Source of the DNA: CAZPXZ01 sp965219495 | GTDB taxonomy: Bacteria > Pseudomonadota > Alphaproteobacteria > Rhodobacterales > CAZPXZ01 | Direction: 5' to 3' | Length of the DNA stretch: 64,000 nt | Assembly (NCBI GenBank): GCA_965219495.1 | Contig: OZ244777.1 | Span: forward strand, 2,852,001 to 2,916,000 | Shown here: in pieces, positions 43,690 to 52,376 of the stretch | Layout of the letters: each line of letters starts with the position of its first letter | Position numbering within the stretch: the stretch's first letter is position 1 | Program-made: the position numbers and the translations under genes | Notes under the pieces: generated by a model | The model's input: only the letters and a program-made list of their open reading frames with translations | Database searches by the model: none | Told to the model about the DNA's origin: nothing

Positions 43690-43984
43690 CGTTTCCGCAT
43701 ATAGGTGAAGATCGCCGGCCGGCCGCCGGTGTGGATGAAGAGCACCCGGCTTCCCGCCGCGATGCGTCCCCGAACGCTCATGCGTGATCGGGCTCGCCAA
43801 CGCCTTACGGTGTAGACAGGCGCAACTTGCTCCCTCCGAAGGAGAATCCGTTGCAGCCGTCGTGCTTGATCCGAAGATCAACGCCCAGCGCCGCGTCCAG
43901 GTTCGGGGTGGGATCGAGCGGTGTCGGCGCGTGGCCGAGACGCATCCGCGGGAATTGGGCGATGCCGGCAAGGGAACTGGACAT
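43690..43984 (-). pseudogene. Internally deleted D-cysteine desulfhydrase/ACC-deaminase-like gene
   Basis: The N-terminus from the ATG at 43984 reads GIAQFPRMRLGHAPTPLDPT, then PNLDAALGVDLRIKHDGCNG and GGSKLR, as in D-cysteine desulfhydrase. The reading then closes, and about 30 bp further on a different frame gives the C-terminal signature GSRVLFIHTGGRPAIFTY. The PLP-lysine region and about 200 residues between them are gone. It was a PLP-dependent enzyme degrading D-cysteine or a related amino acid. Confidence 0.65.
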
Positions 43985-44424
43985 GAAGGAGGCACGCGTG
44001 GTTGAACGGTGCGTCGATCGGGATAAATGTCTCATGTTGCGGCGGAAGACGGGCTGTCATTCGCCGACGATCGCAAGCGATTTCCGTGGGAAACGACAAT
44101 CGAGCAGTCCCGTCTCGCTCCCTGCCGCGTCGTCTTCCGGCCAGGGCCGGAGAACGACCCGGCCGGCGGCACGGGACCGCCACCTCGACGCGAGTATCGC
44201 CCTACAGCCGTCCGTTCATTTCCGGACGCCCTCCGCGCACCGGCGCTCCGGACGCGCAACTCAAGCCGCGAACGAATTTTGCACACTGTATGCCTGGGTC
44301 GCGCGGAGCCCCCGATCGAGGCCGACGGTTCAGCCTGCGACCTCCGCTAACCTGCTTGCGATCCGATTGGCGGCGGACTTCGGCGGATGATAACAAGATG
44401 GGGATCCCGCGCCGTCGTGTGGAC
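43985..44424. other. Gap without recognisable gene
   Basis: About 440 bp. Long frames cross it, but their composition is that of GC-rich shadow sequence, and nothing in them resembles a known family. Confidence 0.3.
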
Positions 44425-44814
44425 ATGGCTGTGGCCGAGAAATCTTGCCGATCAAAAATTCCCGTTCATTCTACCCATGTCGGGCAGATCGTTAGGGCCC
44501 ATTACCACTGGCGCCGTCTCCACCGGCATGCAGTTCGCGTGGTTCAGTTTGAAGAGCGTGTTTCCGGTTGGTTCGTCCGTGTCGAGGGGCCATCTGGCGA
44601 GGTTCGGCTGGTCTCTTGCCGGATGCCGGATGCGACCGTCTGCGCCAATTTGCAGTTGGGAGTACCGCAGGTTTCCGTTTCCGCACTGGTGGAGCTCCAG
44701 GCTCGGTTAACCGATTCCGGTTCTGACGAAAACCCCGGGAGTGACAGGAGCCATTTCCCGGAGGAGGCTGTCAAGCGACAATTGCGATGGTCGTCAGCGA
44801 CAACTCTATCATGA
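44425..44814 (+). CDS. Hypothetical small protein, weakly DUF5372/Y4bD-like
   Basis: This 129-codon frame has a middle part (SKIPVHSTHVGQIVRAHYHW, then RVVQFEERVSGWFVRVEGPS) that loosely follows the pattern of short Y4bD/Y4pK-type proteins found beside transposases and recombinases. Key glycine/tryptophan positions are only partly kept, so it may be a decayed relic. It has no membrane segment or signal peptide. I would not assign a function. Confidence 0.3.
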   Translation: MAVAEKSCRSKIPVHSTHVGQIVRAHYHWRRLHRHAVRVVQFEERVSGWFVRVEGPSGEVRLVSCRMPDATVCANLQLGVPQVSVSALVELQARLTDSGSDENPGSDRSHFPEEAVKRQLRWSSATTLS

Positions 44815-45259
44815 CGCACTTTCGCCGGGCGATTTGGTTGGCGTTTTTCGCGGTTTCCGGCTCCTGGTAGCTCGGCGCTTTTTCGCCGAGCGATCTCGTA
44901 ATTCGCCCATGAAGTTTGCCGCGTCCGTTCCCTGCAGGGCAAGATGCGCACGGACGGGCGCAACGCGAATATTTCTTTGCGCGGGAGGTTTCGGCAACGC
45001 CGATTGCCGGAACGGTCCTTTGGTTTCGGCATGCGGAATCCTGCCTGCGGGCGTTGCCTTGTTCGGGATCTAGCGGCTTGTTGCCTGGCCGGGCGCCTGG
45101 ATGAGGCGCAGCCGATTTCACGGAACTCGATGGCGCCGCCGATTGGCGGGTGCTTCGGATAGCCTGGATGCGGCGGCTTGCGGGGAGGCCGGCATGTCTG
45201 GCGGTTGGAGGCCGGGGCCGTGCCGGGTCTCGATCTGCCTTCAGCAAGGTGTCGTGTTG
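44815..45259. other. Gap without recognisable gene
   Basis: About 445 bp on the 3' side of a decayed integrase. The missing catalytic end of that integrase is not recognisable here in any frame. Confidence 0.3.
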
Positions 45260-45908
45260 GCGCTGGGCGGGTTCTCGCGTACGCCGGACGATCGCACCGA
45301 GGCGCCGGTATTCGTGGTCCGACAGGAACCGCTTCACGTGGGGACACGGATTGGTGCCGTCAAGACACAGGCACCGTACCTCGACCAGGGTGAAGATGTC
45401 GACAGGACTTGGGTGGTTGGATTCGCCAGATAGGGCGTCGTCTGCAGATCATGCTGTCGGGCCAGCATGTCGCCGCGCTCGATGTCTTCCGCGCGGCGGT
45501 TACCAAGCCGCAGGACGACATGGTTTCGAAGGCGCTGCGGTAGACCTCCTGGGTGCTCGGTTTGCAGTGGCCCGGCACGTATTCCTCTAGGAAGCGCGTG
45601 GTCATCTCACGCATGGTCGGAACTACCGCGCCGTGGCGGCTGGGCGCCGCCGGATCCTAGCCGGTGCGGGCTGCGGAAATGATCTCGGTCTCGCGGCCGT
45701 GTGGGTCGGCGCGCGTAATCGGGCCGTGTGGCCCGATGGTGGTATTCACGGCGCGGCCCCGGTGTCGGGACTTGACGATGAAGACTTTCCTCCCGGCGGG
45801 ATGCACGCGAACTCGGAAGCGCTTGGTGTCGTCGTCCCACATATCATGCTTGCGTTCGCGAGGAACGAGAGCATCGACGGTTTGCTCGGTAATTTCGGCG
45901 CGGCGCAT
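45260..45908 (-). pseudogene. Third tyrosine integrase remnant (N-terminal half)
   Basis: From the ATG at 45908 the frame gives a DUF4102-type N-domain (AEITEQTVDALVPRERKHDM, FRVRVHPAGRKVFIVKSRHR), a TAG at about 45657, then EMTTRFLEEYVPGHCKPSTQ. A frameshift leads to RRAEDIERGDMLARQHDLQT, and another to LDGTNPCPHVKRFLSDHEYR. The catalytic domain (R, HxxR, Y) is missing. It belongs to a subfamily different from the two integrases at 31-33 kb. Confidence 0.7.
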
Positions 45909-46210
45909 GCCTCCCGGCGGTCCAGGTCCAGCACCCGATGGGTGCCAGGAGAGCGATATTCGGAGCGCATCCTTTCGTGGTCGTGCCCCGGAGGCAACCT
46001 GCATCTCATTGTTTTTCCGGGGAATAACGCACCCCTGACGATGTACGCCGAATCTATCTCTCCGATGTTCAATTTGAAAAACCTTGGGCCATTGCCTGCT
46101 TCGGGACGCCGCAGGCAACACTCAAGAGCAAGAGTCTTCGACAGCCGGAGTGCGGGATACGGTCAGTTTCGAACGCGATCCCTGGTCTTCTAGTAGCACT
46201 CGTTCCCAAG
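45909..46210. other. Right island boundary, no gene
   Basis: About 300 bp between the integrase remnant and the rdgB stop. No tRNA, attachment repeat or terminator was recognised, so the exact island edge is undetermined. Confidence 0.35.
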
Positions 46211-46825
46211 TCATGGAGATTTGGGAAGACAACTAGAAGCGAAGAGTTTGAAAGCGTTCTTGCGATGGCTGAGGGTGTCCTTCCGGGCCGGGAACATCTC
46301 TCCAAACGTTGCGGTTTCGCCCTCAGGAACGAACATCGGATCATAACCAAATCCCCGATTTCCGCGAGGAGGCCAAATGCAGCGGCCTTGCACAGTTCCT
46401 TCGAAAACCTCGCAGTATCCTTCCGGCGTTGCCACCGCGAGCGCGCAGACAAATCGTGCAGTCCAGGGCTCCCGAGCGTCGCGGAACCGAAGTTCGTTCC
46501 GCAGACGCTCCATCGCGGCTCGAAAATTCCGTTTTTCTCCCGCCCAGCGCGCCGAATAAATGCCGGGTGCCCCGTCCAGAGCCAGGACCTCCAGTCCCGA
46601 ATCGTCCGCGAGAGCGGTCTTGCCGGCAGCTTCCGCTGCCGCCTTGGCCTTTAGCGTAGCGTTTTCCCGGAAGTCTGCACCGGACTCCTCCGGTTCGGGA
46701 AGGCCGAGTTCCTCCGCTGTAAACACGAGCAATTCCCACGGGGCGAGGAATACAGCAATCTCGCGAGCCTTGCCGGAGTTGTGTGTTGCTAGCACAAGCG
46801 TGGAGCCGGGCGAAAGCCGGATCAT
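46211..46825 (-). CDS. rdgB: dITP/XTP pyrophosphatase RdgB
   Basis: This 204-residue HAM1-family enzyme hydrolyses non-canonical purine NTPs (dITP, XTP) to keep them out of DNA and RNA. Substrate loop: LVLATHNSGKAREI; active-site acidic residues: ALADDSGLEVLALDGAPG; then GNRGFGYDPMFVPEG and SHRKNAFK. I chose the ATG at 46825, which overlaps the rph stop (ATGA), not the longer frame to 46882. hemW would be expected directly downstream but is 19.5 kb away. Confidence 0.94.
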   Translation of the reverse strand: MIRLSPGSTLVLATHNSGKAREIAVFLAPWELLVFTAEELGLPEPEESGADFRENATLKAKAAAEAAGKTALADDSGLEVLALDGAPGIYSARWAGEKRNFRAAMERLRNELRFRDAREPWTARFVCALAVATPEGYCEVFEGTVQGRCIWPPRGNRGFGYDPMFVPEGETATFGEMFPARKDTLSHRKNAFKLFASSCLPKSP

Positions 46826-47553
46826 TTGCCGGTGCGCATTTGGCTGATTGCTTGGTTCTGAAGTTCCATGAGATGATTGCATCCCGCGCGCGCAAGTGCC
46901 AGCATCGCCTCGTATTGGGCGTCGTCAAATGGACGGGATTCCGCCGTGGCCTGGATTTCGACGAGCTTTCCCGGGGCCGTAACCACAAAATTTGCATCGG
47001 TATCGATGTTGGAATCCTCTTCATAGTCGAGATCCAGGAGGGCCACTCCGCCCTGGATGCCGCAGGACACCGCCGCCACCTGGTTGATCATGGGATCCGC
47101 GGAAATTTTGCGCTTGACCAGAAGGTGGTCGATGGCCAGCCGCAGCGCGACATAGCCGCCAGTGATTGCCGCCGTTCGGGTGCCGCCGTCCGCCTGGAGG
47201 ACATCGCAATCGACGAGGATGTGTCGCTCACCCAGTGTCGCACGGTCTAAGCATATGCGGAGCGAGCGCCCAATCAGTCGCTGAATCTCCTGTGTCCGGC
47301 CCCCTGGCCGGCCAATCTGCGACTCCCGGCGGGTTCTTGTTGTGGTGGAACGCGGCAGCATGCCGTACTCGCCGGAAATCCAGCCCAATCCCTTCTTCCG
47401 AATCCAGCGCGGCATCTGATCTTCCACGCTTGCGGTGCACAGCACCTGTGTTTTTCCGAAAGATACGAGACAGGAGCCTTCGGCGAAGGAGTTTATTCCC
47501 GGCCGGAGATTCACCTTCCGAATTTCACCGGGCGCCCGACCAGAGTGACGCAT
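46822..47553 (-). CDS. rph: Ribonuclease PH
   Basis: This 243-residue phosphorolytic 3' exoribonuclease trims tRNA 3' ends. It starts MRHSGRAPGEIRKVNLRPGI. Conserved segments: GMLPRSTTTRTRRE, GRPGGRTQEIQRLIGRSLRI, ILVDCDVLQADGGTRTAAI and the C-terminal DLDYEEDSNIDTDANFVV. I chose the ATG at 47553; upstream in-frame ATGs give an extension unlike the family. It is divergent from hrcA with 124 bp between starts. Confidence 0.95.
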   Translation of the reverse strand: MRHSGRAPGEIRKVNLRPGINSFAEGSCLVSFGKTQVLCTASVEDQMPRWIRKKGLGWISGEYGMLPRSTTTRTRRESQIGRPGGRTQEIQRLIGRSLRICLDRATLGERHILVDCDVLQADGGTRTAAITGGYVALRLAIDHLLVKRKISADPMINQVAAVSCGIQGGVALLDLDYEEDSNIDTDANFVVTAPGKLVEIQATAESRPFDDAQYEAMLALARAGCNHLMELQNQAISQMRTGK

Positions 47554-47677
47554 CGAATCATCCCTCGATTTGTGTTTCAGCATGTGTAGCGGTCTGCAGG
47601 GATTTTCGCTACCGCCGGTCAGCGAGCGCAAACAAACATTGACCGAATGGAATTGCAGTCATAAAGAATGGAAGATC
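47554..47677. promoter_or_regulatory. rph/hrcA divergent promoter region
   Basis: This 124-bp gap must carry promoters for both directions. I looked for a CIRCE repeat (TTAGCACTC-N9-GAGTGCTAA) and did not find one here. A GAATGGAAG stretch lies just upstream of the hrcA ATG. Confidence 0.4.
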
Positions 47678-48775
47678 ATGCAACAACCTTCCCTTCCGGA
47701 CCTTTCCGAACGCGCGCGGGAGATCTTCCGCACGCTGGTGGACGCGTATCTGGATACCGGGGAACCCGTCGGCTCGCGGACGCTCGCGCGGCGGCTGAAC
47801 CGGGGCCTTTCACCTGCCACCGTGCGCAACGTGATGCAAGACCTGGAAGAAATGGGGCTGCTGTCCTCGCCGCACGCCAGCGCCGGACGTCTGCCCAGCG
47901 AATTGGGACTCCGGCTGTTCGTCGACGCCTTGTTGGAAGTCGGTGACTTGGCGAGTGAGGACTCGGCACGAATTGCCGCCGTCCTGACTGATGAAAGCCA
48001 GCCAACCGAGCGTGTGCTCGCAGGGGCGGGAAAACTCCTTTCCGGCCTGTCCAAGGGCGCCAGCCTCGTTCTGGCACCCACGGAAGACAAGGCCATTGAG
48101 CATGTTCACTTCTTGCAGGTGAGCGAAATCAACACTCTTGCTAGTCTGGTCATGGAGGATGGAACCGTCGAGAATCGCTTGTTCACTACTCCGCTCGGCA
48201 TGACGCAGGCGGTCGCGCAGGAAGCCGCGAACTTCCTGAATGCGCATATGCGGGGGCGGACCCTAGAGGAATCGAAGCATGAAATCTCCCGCAACATGGA
48301 AGAAGGCCGCAGACAGCTCGATTCCGCCGCGGAGCAGCTCGTAGAGGCTGGCATGGCGTCGTGGGAAGGAACCGGAAGGGCATTGGACCGGCTGATCGTT
48401 CGCGGCCTGTCCAACCTGCTCGATCCCGGGCTTGCCGAAGACGATGTGGAACGTCTCCGCAGACTCTTTGATGATCTTGAGCGCCAGCGGACAGCTATGC
48501 AATTGCTTGATCTCGTGCGCGAAGCGGACGGCGTTCGCGTGTTCATTGGCTCGGAAAATCCAATGTTCTCGCTGGCGGGTTCCTCTCTCGTAATCTCGCC
48601 CTATATGGATGGACGGCAACGGGTGATCGGGGCGCTCGCCGTGATTGGCCCGACCCGGCTGAATTACGGACGCGTGGTACCGGCGGTGGATTTCACCGCC
48701 CGCCTCGTGAGCCGTCTGCTTGAACGGGGAGCCGAAGACGAAGTGGATGACGTGAGAATTTCGGAGGATCAATGA
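47678..48775 (+). CDS. hrcA: Heat-inducible transcription repressor HrcA
   Basis: This 365-residue repressor of CIRCE-controlled chaperone genes (typically groESL) has an N-terminal winged helix (YLDTGEPVGSRTLARRLNRG, then LSPATVRNVMQDLEEMGLLS) and GAF-like and dimerisation parts ending in MVVPYMDG-type VISPYMDGRQRVIGALAVIG, then GPTRLNYGRVVPAVDFTA. The ATG at 47678 was chosen over upstream in-frame ATGs because family proteins begin there. It overlaps grpE by 4 bp. Confidence 0.94.
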   Translation: MQQPSLPDLSERAREIFRTLVDAYLDTGEPVGSRTLARRLNRGLSPATVRNVMQDLEEMGLLSSPHASAGRLPSELGLRLFVDALLEVGDLASEDSARIAAVLTDESQPTERVLAGAGKLLSGLSKGASLVLAPTEDKAIEHVHFLQVSEINTLASLVMEDGTVENRLFTTPLGMTQAVAQEAANFLNAHMRGRTLEESKHEISRNMEEGRRQLDSAAEQLVEAGMASWEGTGRALDRLIVRGLSNLLDPGLAEDDVERLRRLFDDLERQRTAMQLLDLVREADGVRVFIGSENPMFSLAGSSLVISPYMDGRQRVIGALAVIGPTRLNYGRVVPAVDFTARLVSRLLERGAEDEVDDVRISEDQ

Positions 48776-49518
48776 ACGCGGATACCAAAAAACCGGACGG
48801 AGGCACGGCAAAGTCATCCGGAGCGCGGCGCAGGACGACACGGGCGAAGGCGCCCAAGCCCGAGGAGGTCGAGACCAAAGAAGAGGCACCGGCAGCGGAA
48901 GTCGCCGCGAAGGATGGCGCTCGTCCAGAAATCGAAGCCGCGTCCCGTTCGGCGGACGAACGGATCGCGCAACTGGAGCAGGAACTCGCGGACGCGAAAG
49001 ACCGCTACCTTCGGGCGCTCGCGGAAGCGGAAAATGTCCGAAAGCGATCCGAACGTGACCGCCTGGATGGCGTGAAGTACGGCGGAGTGCCACTCGCGAG
49101 AAATCTGCTGGACGTGCATGACGCGCTGGACCGGTTTGTCGCCACCATAGATGAAGATTTTCGCAAGAGCGCGCCGCAATTTGCGGAAGGAGTGGAACTC
49201 ATCCGGCGGCAACTCCTCAGCGCATTTGAAAAGCACGAAATCCGGCAGATTTGCCCGCAAAAAGGCGAAGCCTTCGATCCCAATCAACACCAGGCGATGT
49301 TCAAGGAGATCGACGAAGCGGTCACGCCAGGCCATGTGGTTCGCGTATTGGACAAGGGATTTACGCTGGCGGACCGTCTGTTGCGCGCGGCGACCGTGAG
49401 TGTCGCGGATACGGTCCCGGCGCCTGCGAAGGAGAAACCCGCGACAGTGGCGACCGGGAAGGATCCCGGCGAAGCGGACGAGGAAGATTCGAGCGCGGAG
49501 GAAGCAGAATCCGGCTGA
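48772..49518 (+). CDS. grpE: Nucleotide exchange factor GrpE
   Basis: This 248-residue co-chaperone ejects ADP from DnaK. A low-complexity charged N-terminus (to about residue 55) precedes a long coiled coil (ADERIAQLEQELADAKDRYL, then RALAEAENVRKRSERD) and the beta-wing domain with FDPNQHQAMFKEIDEAVTPG, then VVRVLDKGFTLADRLLRAA. The acidic tail is long. It is co-translated with hrcA. Confidence 0.94.
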   Translation: MNADTKKPDGGTAKSSGARRRTTRAKAPKPEEVETKEEAPAAEVAAKDGARPEIEAASRSADERIAQLEQELADAKDRYLRALAEAENVRKRSERDRLDGVKYGGVPLARNLLDVHDALDRFVATIDEDFRKSAPQFAEGVELIRRQLLSAFEKHEIRQICPQKGEAFDPNQHQAMFKEIDEAVTPGHVVRVLDKGFTLADRLLRAATVSVADTVPAPAKEKPATVATGKDPGEADEEDSSAEEAESG

Positions 49519-49580
49519 CGCCTTTCTTCCCGGATGGTGCGGTGGCCGGAGCCGTGATACCCGGAACGGTGGTGAAACGG

Positions 49581-50231
49581 TCAGGTTCCGTTTGGGACGT
49601 CGACGACCCGTAGCGTGAGGTTCAGCCGGCCGCCCTCGGGAAGCAAGGTGGATTCCCCGAAGCGAATTCCATCGATGCCGTGATATGCCTCGCGGGCCTT
49701 GTCCCCGAGCACCGCCACATCACCGGACCACAGGATGGTTGAATGCGTCGGTTCGCTACGCTTTCGTCCCCCGATACGGAACCGCGCCGGATCTCCGAGG
49801 GAGATCGAAACCACTGGCGCCGACATGTCGGCTTCGTCTGCGTCGCGGTGGAGGCCCATGCGGGCCTTCCGTCCATAGACATTAATCAGGCAGCACTGTG
49901 GGAGTCTCGGATACTCCGCCACTTGCTTCCAGACCTTTAGCGCCGCCGGCGGAATCGACGGCCAGGCATTTCCCGAATTCGGGTCCTTGCGCGTATACCG
50001 GTACCCGCCCTTCCCGGAAACCCAGCCATACTCGCCGGCGTTGGTCATGGCGACCGACATGGGCTTGCCCCATGGTGTCACGGGATACACGGGCGGTGCC
50101 GCGCGCAAAACCGCCCGCACCTGTTCGACAAGCGCCAACTGGGAATCGGGATCGAGATAATCCCGGTGGATCTGCACGCCGAGGATCTCCTCGAACGAGC
50201 CAAATGGGGTGAGCGGCAGGGGGGACATCAT
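49581..50231 (-). CDS. alkB: Alpha-ketoglutarate-dependent DNA repair dioxygenase AlkB
   Basis: This 216-residue Fe(II)/2-oxoglutarate dioxygenase reverses 1-methyladenine and 3-methylcytosine lesions. Iron ligands: H and D in GLHRDADEADM and H in EAYHGIDGIRF; the 2-oxoglutarate arginine lies in GRLNLTLR. CCLINVYGRKARMG is family-typical. I chose the ATG at 50231 because GAAGGAGG lies 8 nt upstream; a TTG at 50264 is not preceded by one. It is divergent from dnaK. Confidence 0.93.
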   Translation of the reverse strand: MMSPLPLTPFGSFEEILGVQIHRDYLDPDSQLALVEQVRAVLRAAPPVYPVTPWGKPMSVAMTNAGEYGWVSGKGGYRYTRKDPNSGNAWPSIPPAALKVWKQVAEYPRLPQCCLINVYGRKARMGLHRDADEADMSAPVVSISLGDPARFRIGGRKRSEPTHSTILWSGDVAVLGDKAREAYHGIDGIRFGESTLLPEGGRLNLTLRVVDVPNGT

Positions 50232-50280
50232 CGGGGCTGCCTCCTTCGGCTTCTTCCTATGCAACAGATTCTCTTAACTA

Positions 50281-50310
50281 CTTGAAGCGTGCCACGCCTT
50301 GCCTATCTAT
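50281..50310 (+). promoter_or_regulatory. Sigma-32 (RpoH) promoter of dnaK
   Basis: CTTG at 50281-50284, a 17-nt spacer, then CCTATCTAT at 50302-50310. This fits the alphaproteobacterial heat-shock consensus (CTTG, N17, CYTATNT) and lies about 115 bp upstream of the dnaK start. Confidence 0.75.
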
Positions 50311-50423
50311 AATTGGGCTTTCGGTTGGAGACACGCCCCGTCCAACCAGTGGGCACAGATCCAGGCGGAATTGGTGGGCATTCGCCGCACGCCGCGACTG
50401 TTGCAATCAATTTGGAGGAGAGA

Positions 50424-52355
50424 ATGGCAAAGGCTGTGGGTATCGATCTCGGAACCACCAACTCGTGTGTTGCCGTGATGGACGGCAAGCAGGCGCGAGT
50501 GATTGAAAATGCAGAAGGTGCGCGCACGACGCCCTCGATGTTTGCGATCGACAATGGCGGCGAGCGCCTGGTGGGGCAGTCCGCGAAGCGGCAGGCGGTA
50601 ACCAACCCTTCGAACACCTTGTTCGCGGTCAAGCGTCTCATCGGCCGGCGCCATGACGATCCCATGGTCGCCAAGGACAAGGAAATGGTGCCCTATGAAA
50701 TCGTCAAGAACAGAAATGGCGACGCCTGGGTGAAGTGCGCGGGTGACAGGTATTCGCCTTCGCAGATTTCGGCTTTCATTCTCCAGAAAATGAAGGAAAC
50801 CGCGGAAGCGCATCTCGGACAGACGGTTACCCAGGCGGTGATTACGGTGCCGGCCTACTTCAACGATGCGCAGCGCCAGGCCACGAAGGATGCCGGAAAA
50901 ATCGCGGGGCTGGAAGTTCTCCGCATCATCAACGAACCAACTGCGGCGGCGCTGGCCTATGGCCTCGACAAGGCGGGCGGAAAGAAGATCGCCGTCTATG
51001 ACCTTGGTGGCGGCACCTTCGATATCTCGATCATGGAAATCGAAGAGGGCGTGTTCGAAGTGAAGTCCACGAACGGGGACACGTTCCTGGGCGGTGAGGA
51101 TTTTGATCTTCGGCTGGTCGACTATCTGGCGGACGAATTCAAGAAAGAGAACGGAATTGATCTCCGCGACGACAAGCTCGCGCTGCAGCGTCTGAAGGAG
51201 GCTGCTGAAAAGGCCAAGGTCGAACTCTCTTCTTCGCAGCAGACCGAAGTCAATCTGCCCTTCATTACTGCGGACGCTTCCGGACCCAAGCACCTGACGA
51301 TCCGGCTCTCGAGGGCCAAGCTTGAAGCGCTGGTGGAGGACCTGATCGAGCGGACCATGGGTCCGTGCGGTGCGGCGCTAAAGGATGCCGGATTGGCGGC
51401 GGGTGAAATCGACGAGGTGGTACTGGTCGGCGGCATGACCCGCATGCCGAAAGTGCACGAGAAGGTCAAGGAATTCTTCGGCAAGGAACCCCACAAGGGT
51501 GTCAATCCGGACGAAGTCGTCGCAATGGGCGCCGCCATCCAGGCCGGCGTGCTCCAGGGCGATGTCAAGGATGTCGTGCTTCTCGACGTGACCCCGCTCA
51601 GCCTCGGTATCGAGACCCTGGGCGGTGTATTCACACGGCTCATTGATCGCAATACGACAATCCCCACCCGGAAGAGCGAAGTATTTTCGACGGCGGAAGA
51701 CAACCAGCCGGCGGTTACCATTCGCGTCTTCCAGGGCGAGCGCGAAATGGCGAACTACAACAAGCTTCTCGGGCAGTTCTCGCTGGAGGGCATTCCGCCC
51801 GCGCGGCGAGGCATCCCGCAAATCGAGGTTACGTTCGACATCGACGCCAACGGCATCGTCAATGTATCTGCAAAGGACAAGGCCACCGGCAAGGTACAGC
51901 AGATCCGCATCCAGGCCTCCGGCGGGTTGTCGGACAGCGACATCGAACGGATGGTTCAGGAAGCCGAAGAGCATGCCGAGGACGACAAGCAGCGCCGTGC
52001 GCAGGTAGAGGCGCGGAACCGCGCCGAAGCGCTGGCGCACAGCACCGAGAAATCGCTCGAAGAACACGGTGACAAGGTCACGGAAGAGGATCGCAACGCG
52101 ATCAAGACCGCCCTTGAAGAGTTGCGCACGGAACTGGCGAACGAGGACTCAAGAGAAGAAACCATCAACACCAAGGCGCAGGCGCTGGCTGCCGCGTCCA
52201 TGAAGCTTGGGGAGGCGGCGTACCGCGAGCACCAGCAGCAGGCGGAAGCCGGGTCCCCGGGCGGCACGGCGGAGTCGGACGGCGGCAGCGAAGACAGGAA
52301 TGTCGTGGACGCGGAGTTCGAAGAGGTGAACGAGGACGACAAGAAGTCCTCGTAA
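50424..52355 (+). CDS. dnaK: Chaperone protein DnaK (Hsp70)
   Basis: This 643-residue ATP-dependent chaperone has full family length. Phosphate-1: VGIDLGTTNSCVAV; phosphate-2: VYDLGGGTFDISIMEI; adenosine motif: VVLVGGMTRMPKVHEKV. The substrate-binding domain follows (LLDVTPLSLGIETLGGVFTR), and the tail ends in the conserved acidic EEVNEDDKK. The ATG at 50424 follows GGAGGAG. It works with DnaJ (22 bp downstream) and GrpE (upstream cluster). Confidence 0.97.
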   Translation: MAKAVGIDLGTTNSCVAVMDGKQARVIENAEGARTTPSMFAIDNGGERLVGQSAKRQAVTNPSNTLFAVKRLIGRRHDDPMVAKDKEMVPYEIVKNRNGDAWVKCAGDRYSPSQISAFILQKMKETAEAHLGQTVTQAVITVPAYFNDAQRQATKDAGKIAGLEVLRIINEPTAAALAYGLDKAGGKKIAVYDLGGGTFDISIMEIEEGVFEVKSTNGDTFLGGEDFDLRLVDYLADEFKKENGIDLRDDKLALQRLKEAAEKAKVELSSSQQTEVNLPFITADASGPKHLTIRLSRAKLEALVEDLIERTMGPCGAALKDAGLAAGEIDEVVLVGGMTRMPKVHEKVKEFFGKEPHKGVNPDEVVAMGAAIQAGVLQGDVKDVVLLDVTPLSLGIETLGGVFTRLIDRNTTIPTRKSEVFSTAEDNQPAVTIRVFQGEREMANYNKLLGQFSLEGIPPARRGIPQIEVTFDIDANGIVNVSAKDKATGKVQQIRIQASGGLSDSDIERMVQEAEEHAEDDKQRRAQVEARNRAEALAHSTEKSLEEHGDKVTEEDRNAIKTALEELRTELANEDSREETINTKAQALAAASMKLGEAAYREHQQQAEAGSPGGTAESDGGSEDRNVVDAEFEEVNEDDKKSS

Positions 52356-52376
52356 TCTCCCGCCGGAGACGGCCAC

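Noticed and set aside
44002..44424. Long open frame upstream of 44425
   Set aside because: GC-rich shadow composition with no recognisable family content; only the part after 44425 shows a possible pattern.
45909..46210. tRNA gene as island attachment site
   Set aside because: No cloverleaf or T-arm consensus was seen near either island edge.
47554..47677. CIRCE operator upstream of hrcA
   Set aside because: No TTAGCACTC-N9-GAGTGCTAA-like repeat could be found in this gap or upstream of dnaK.
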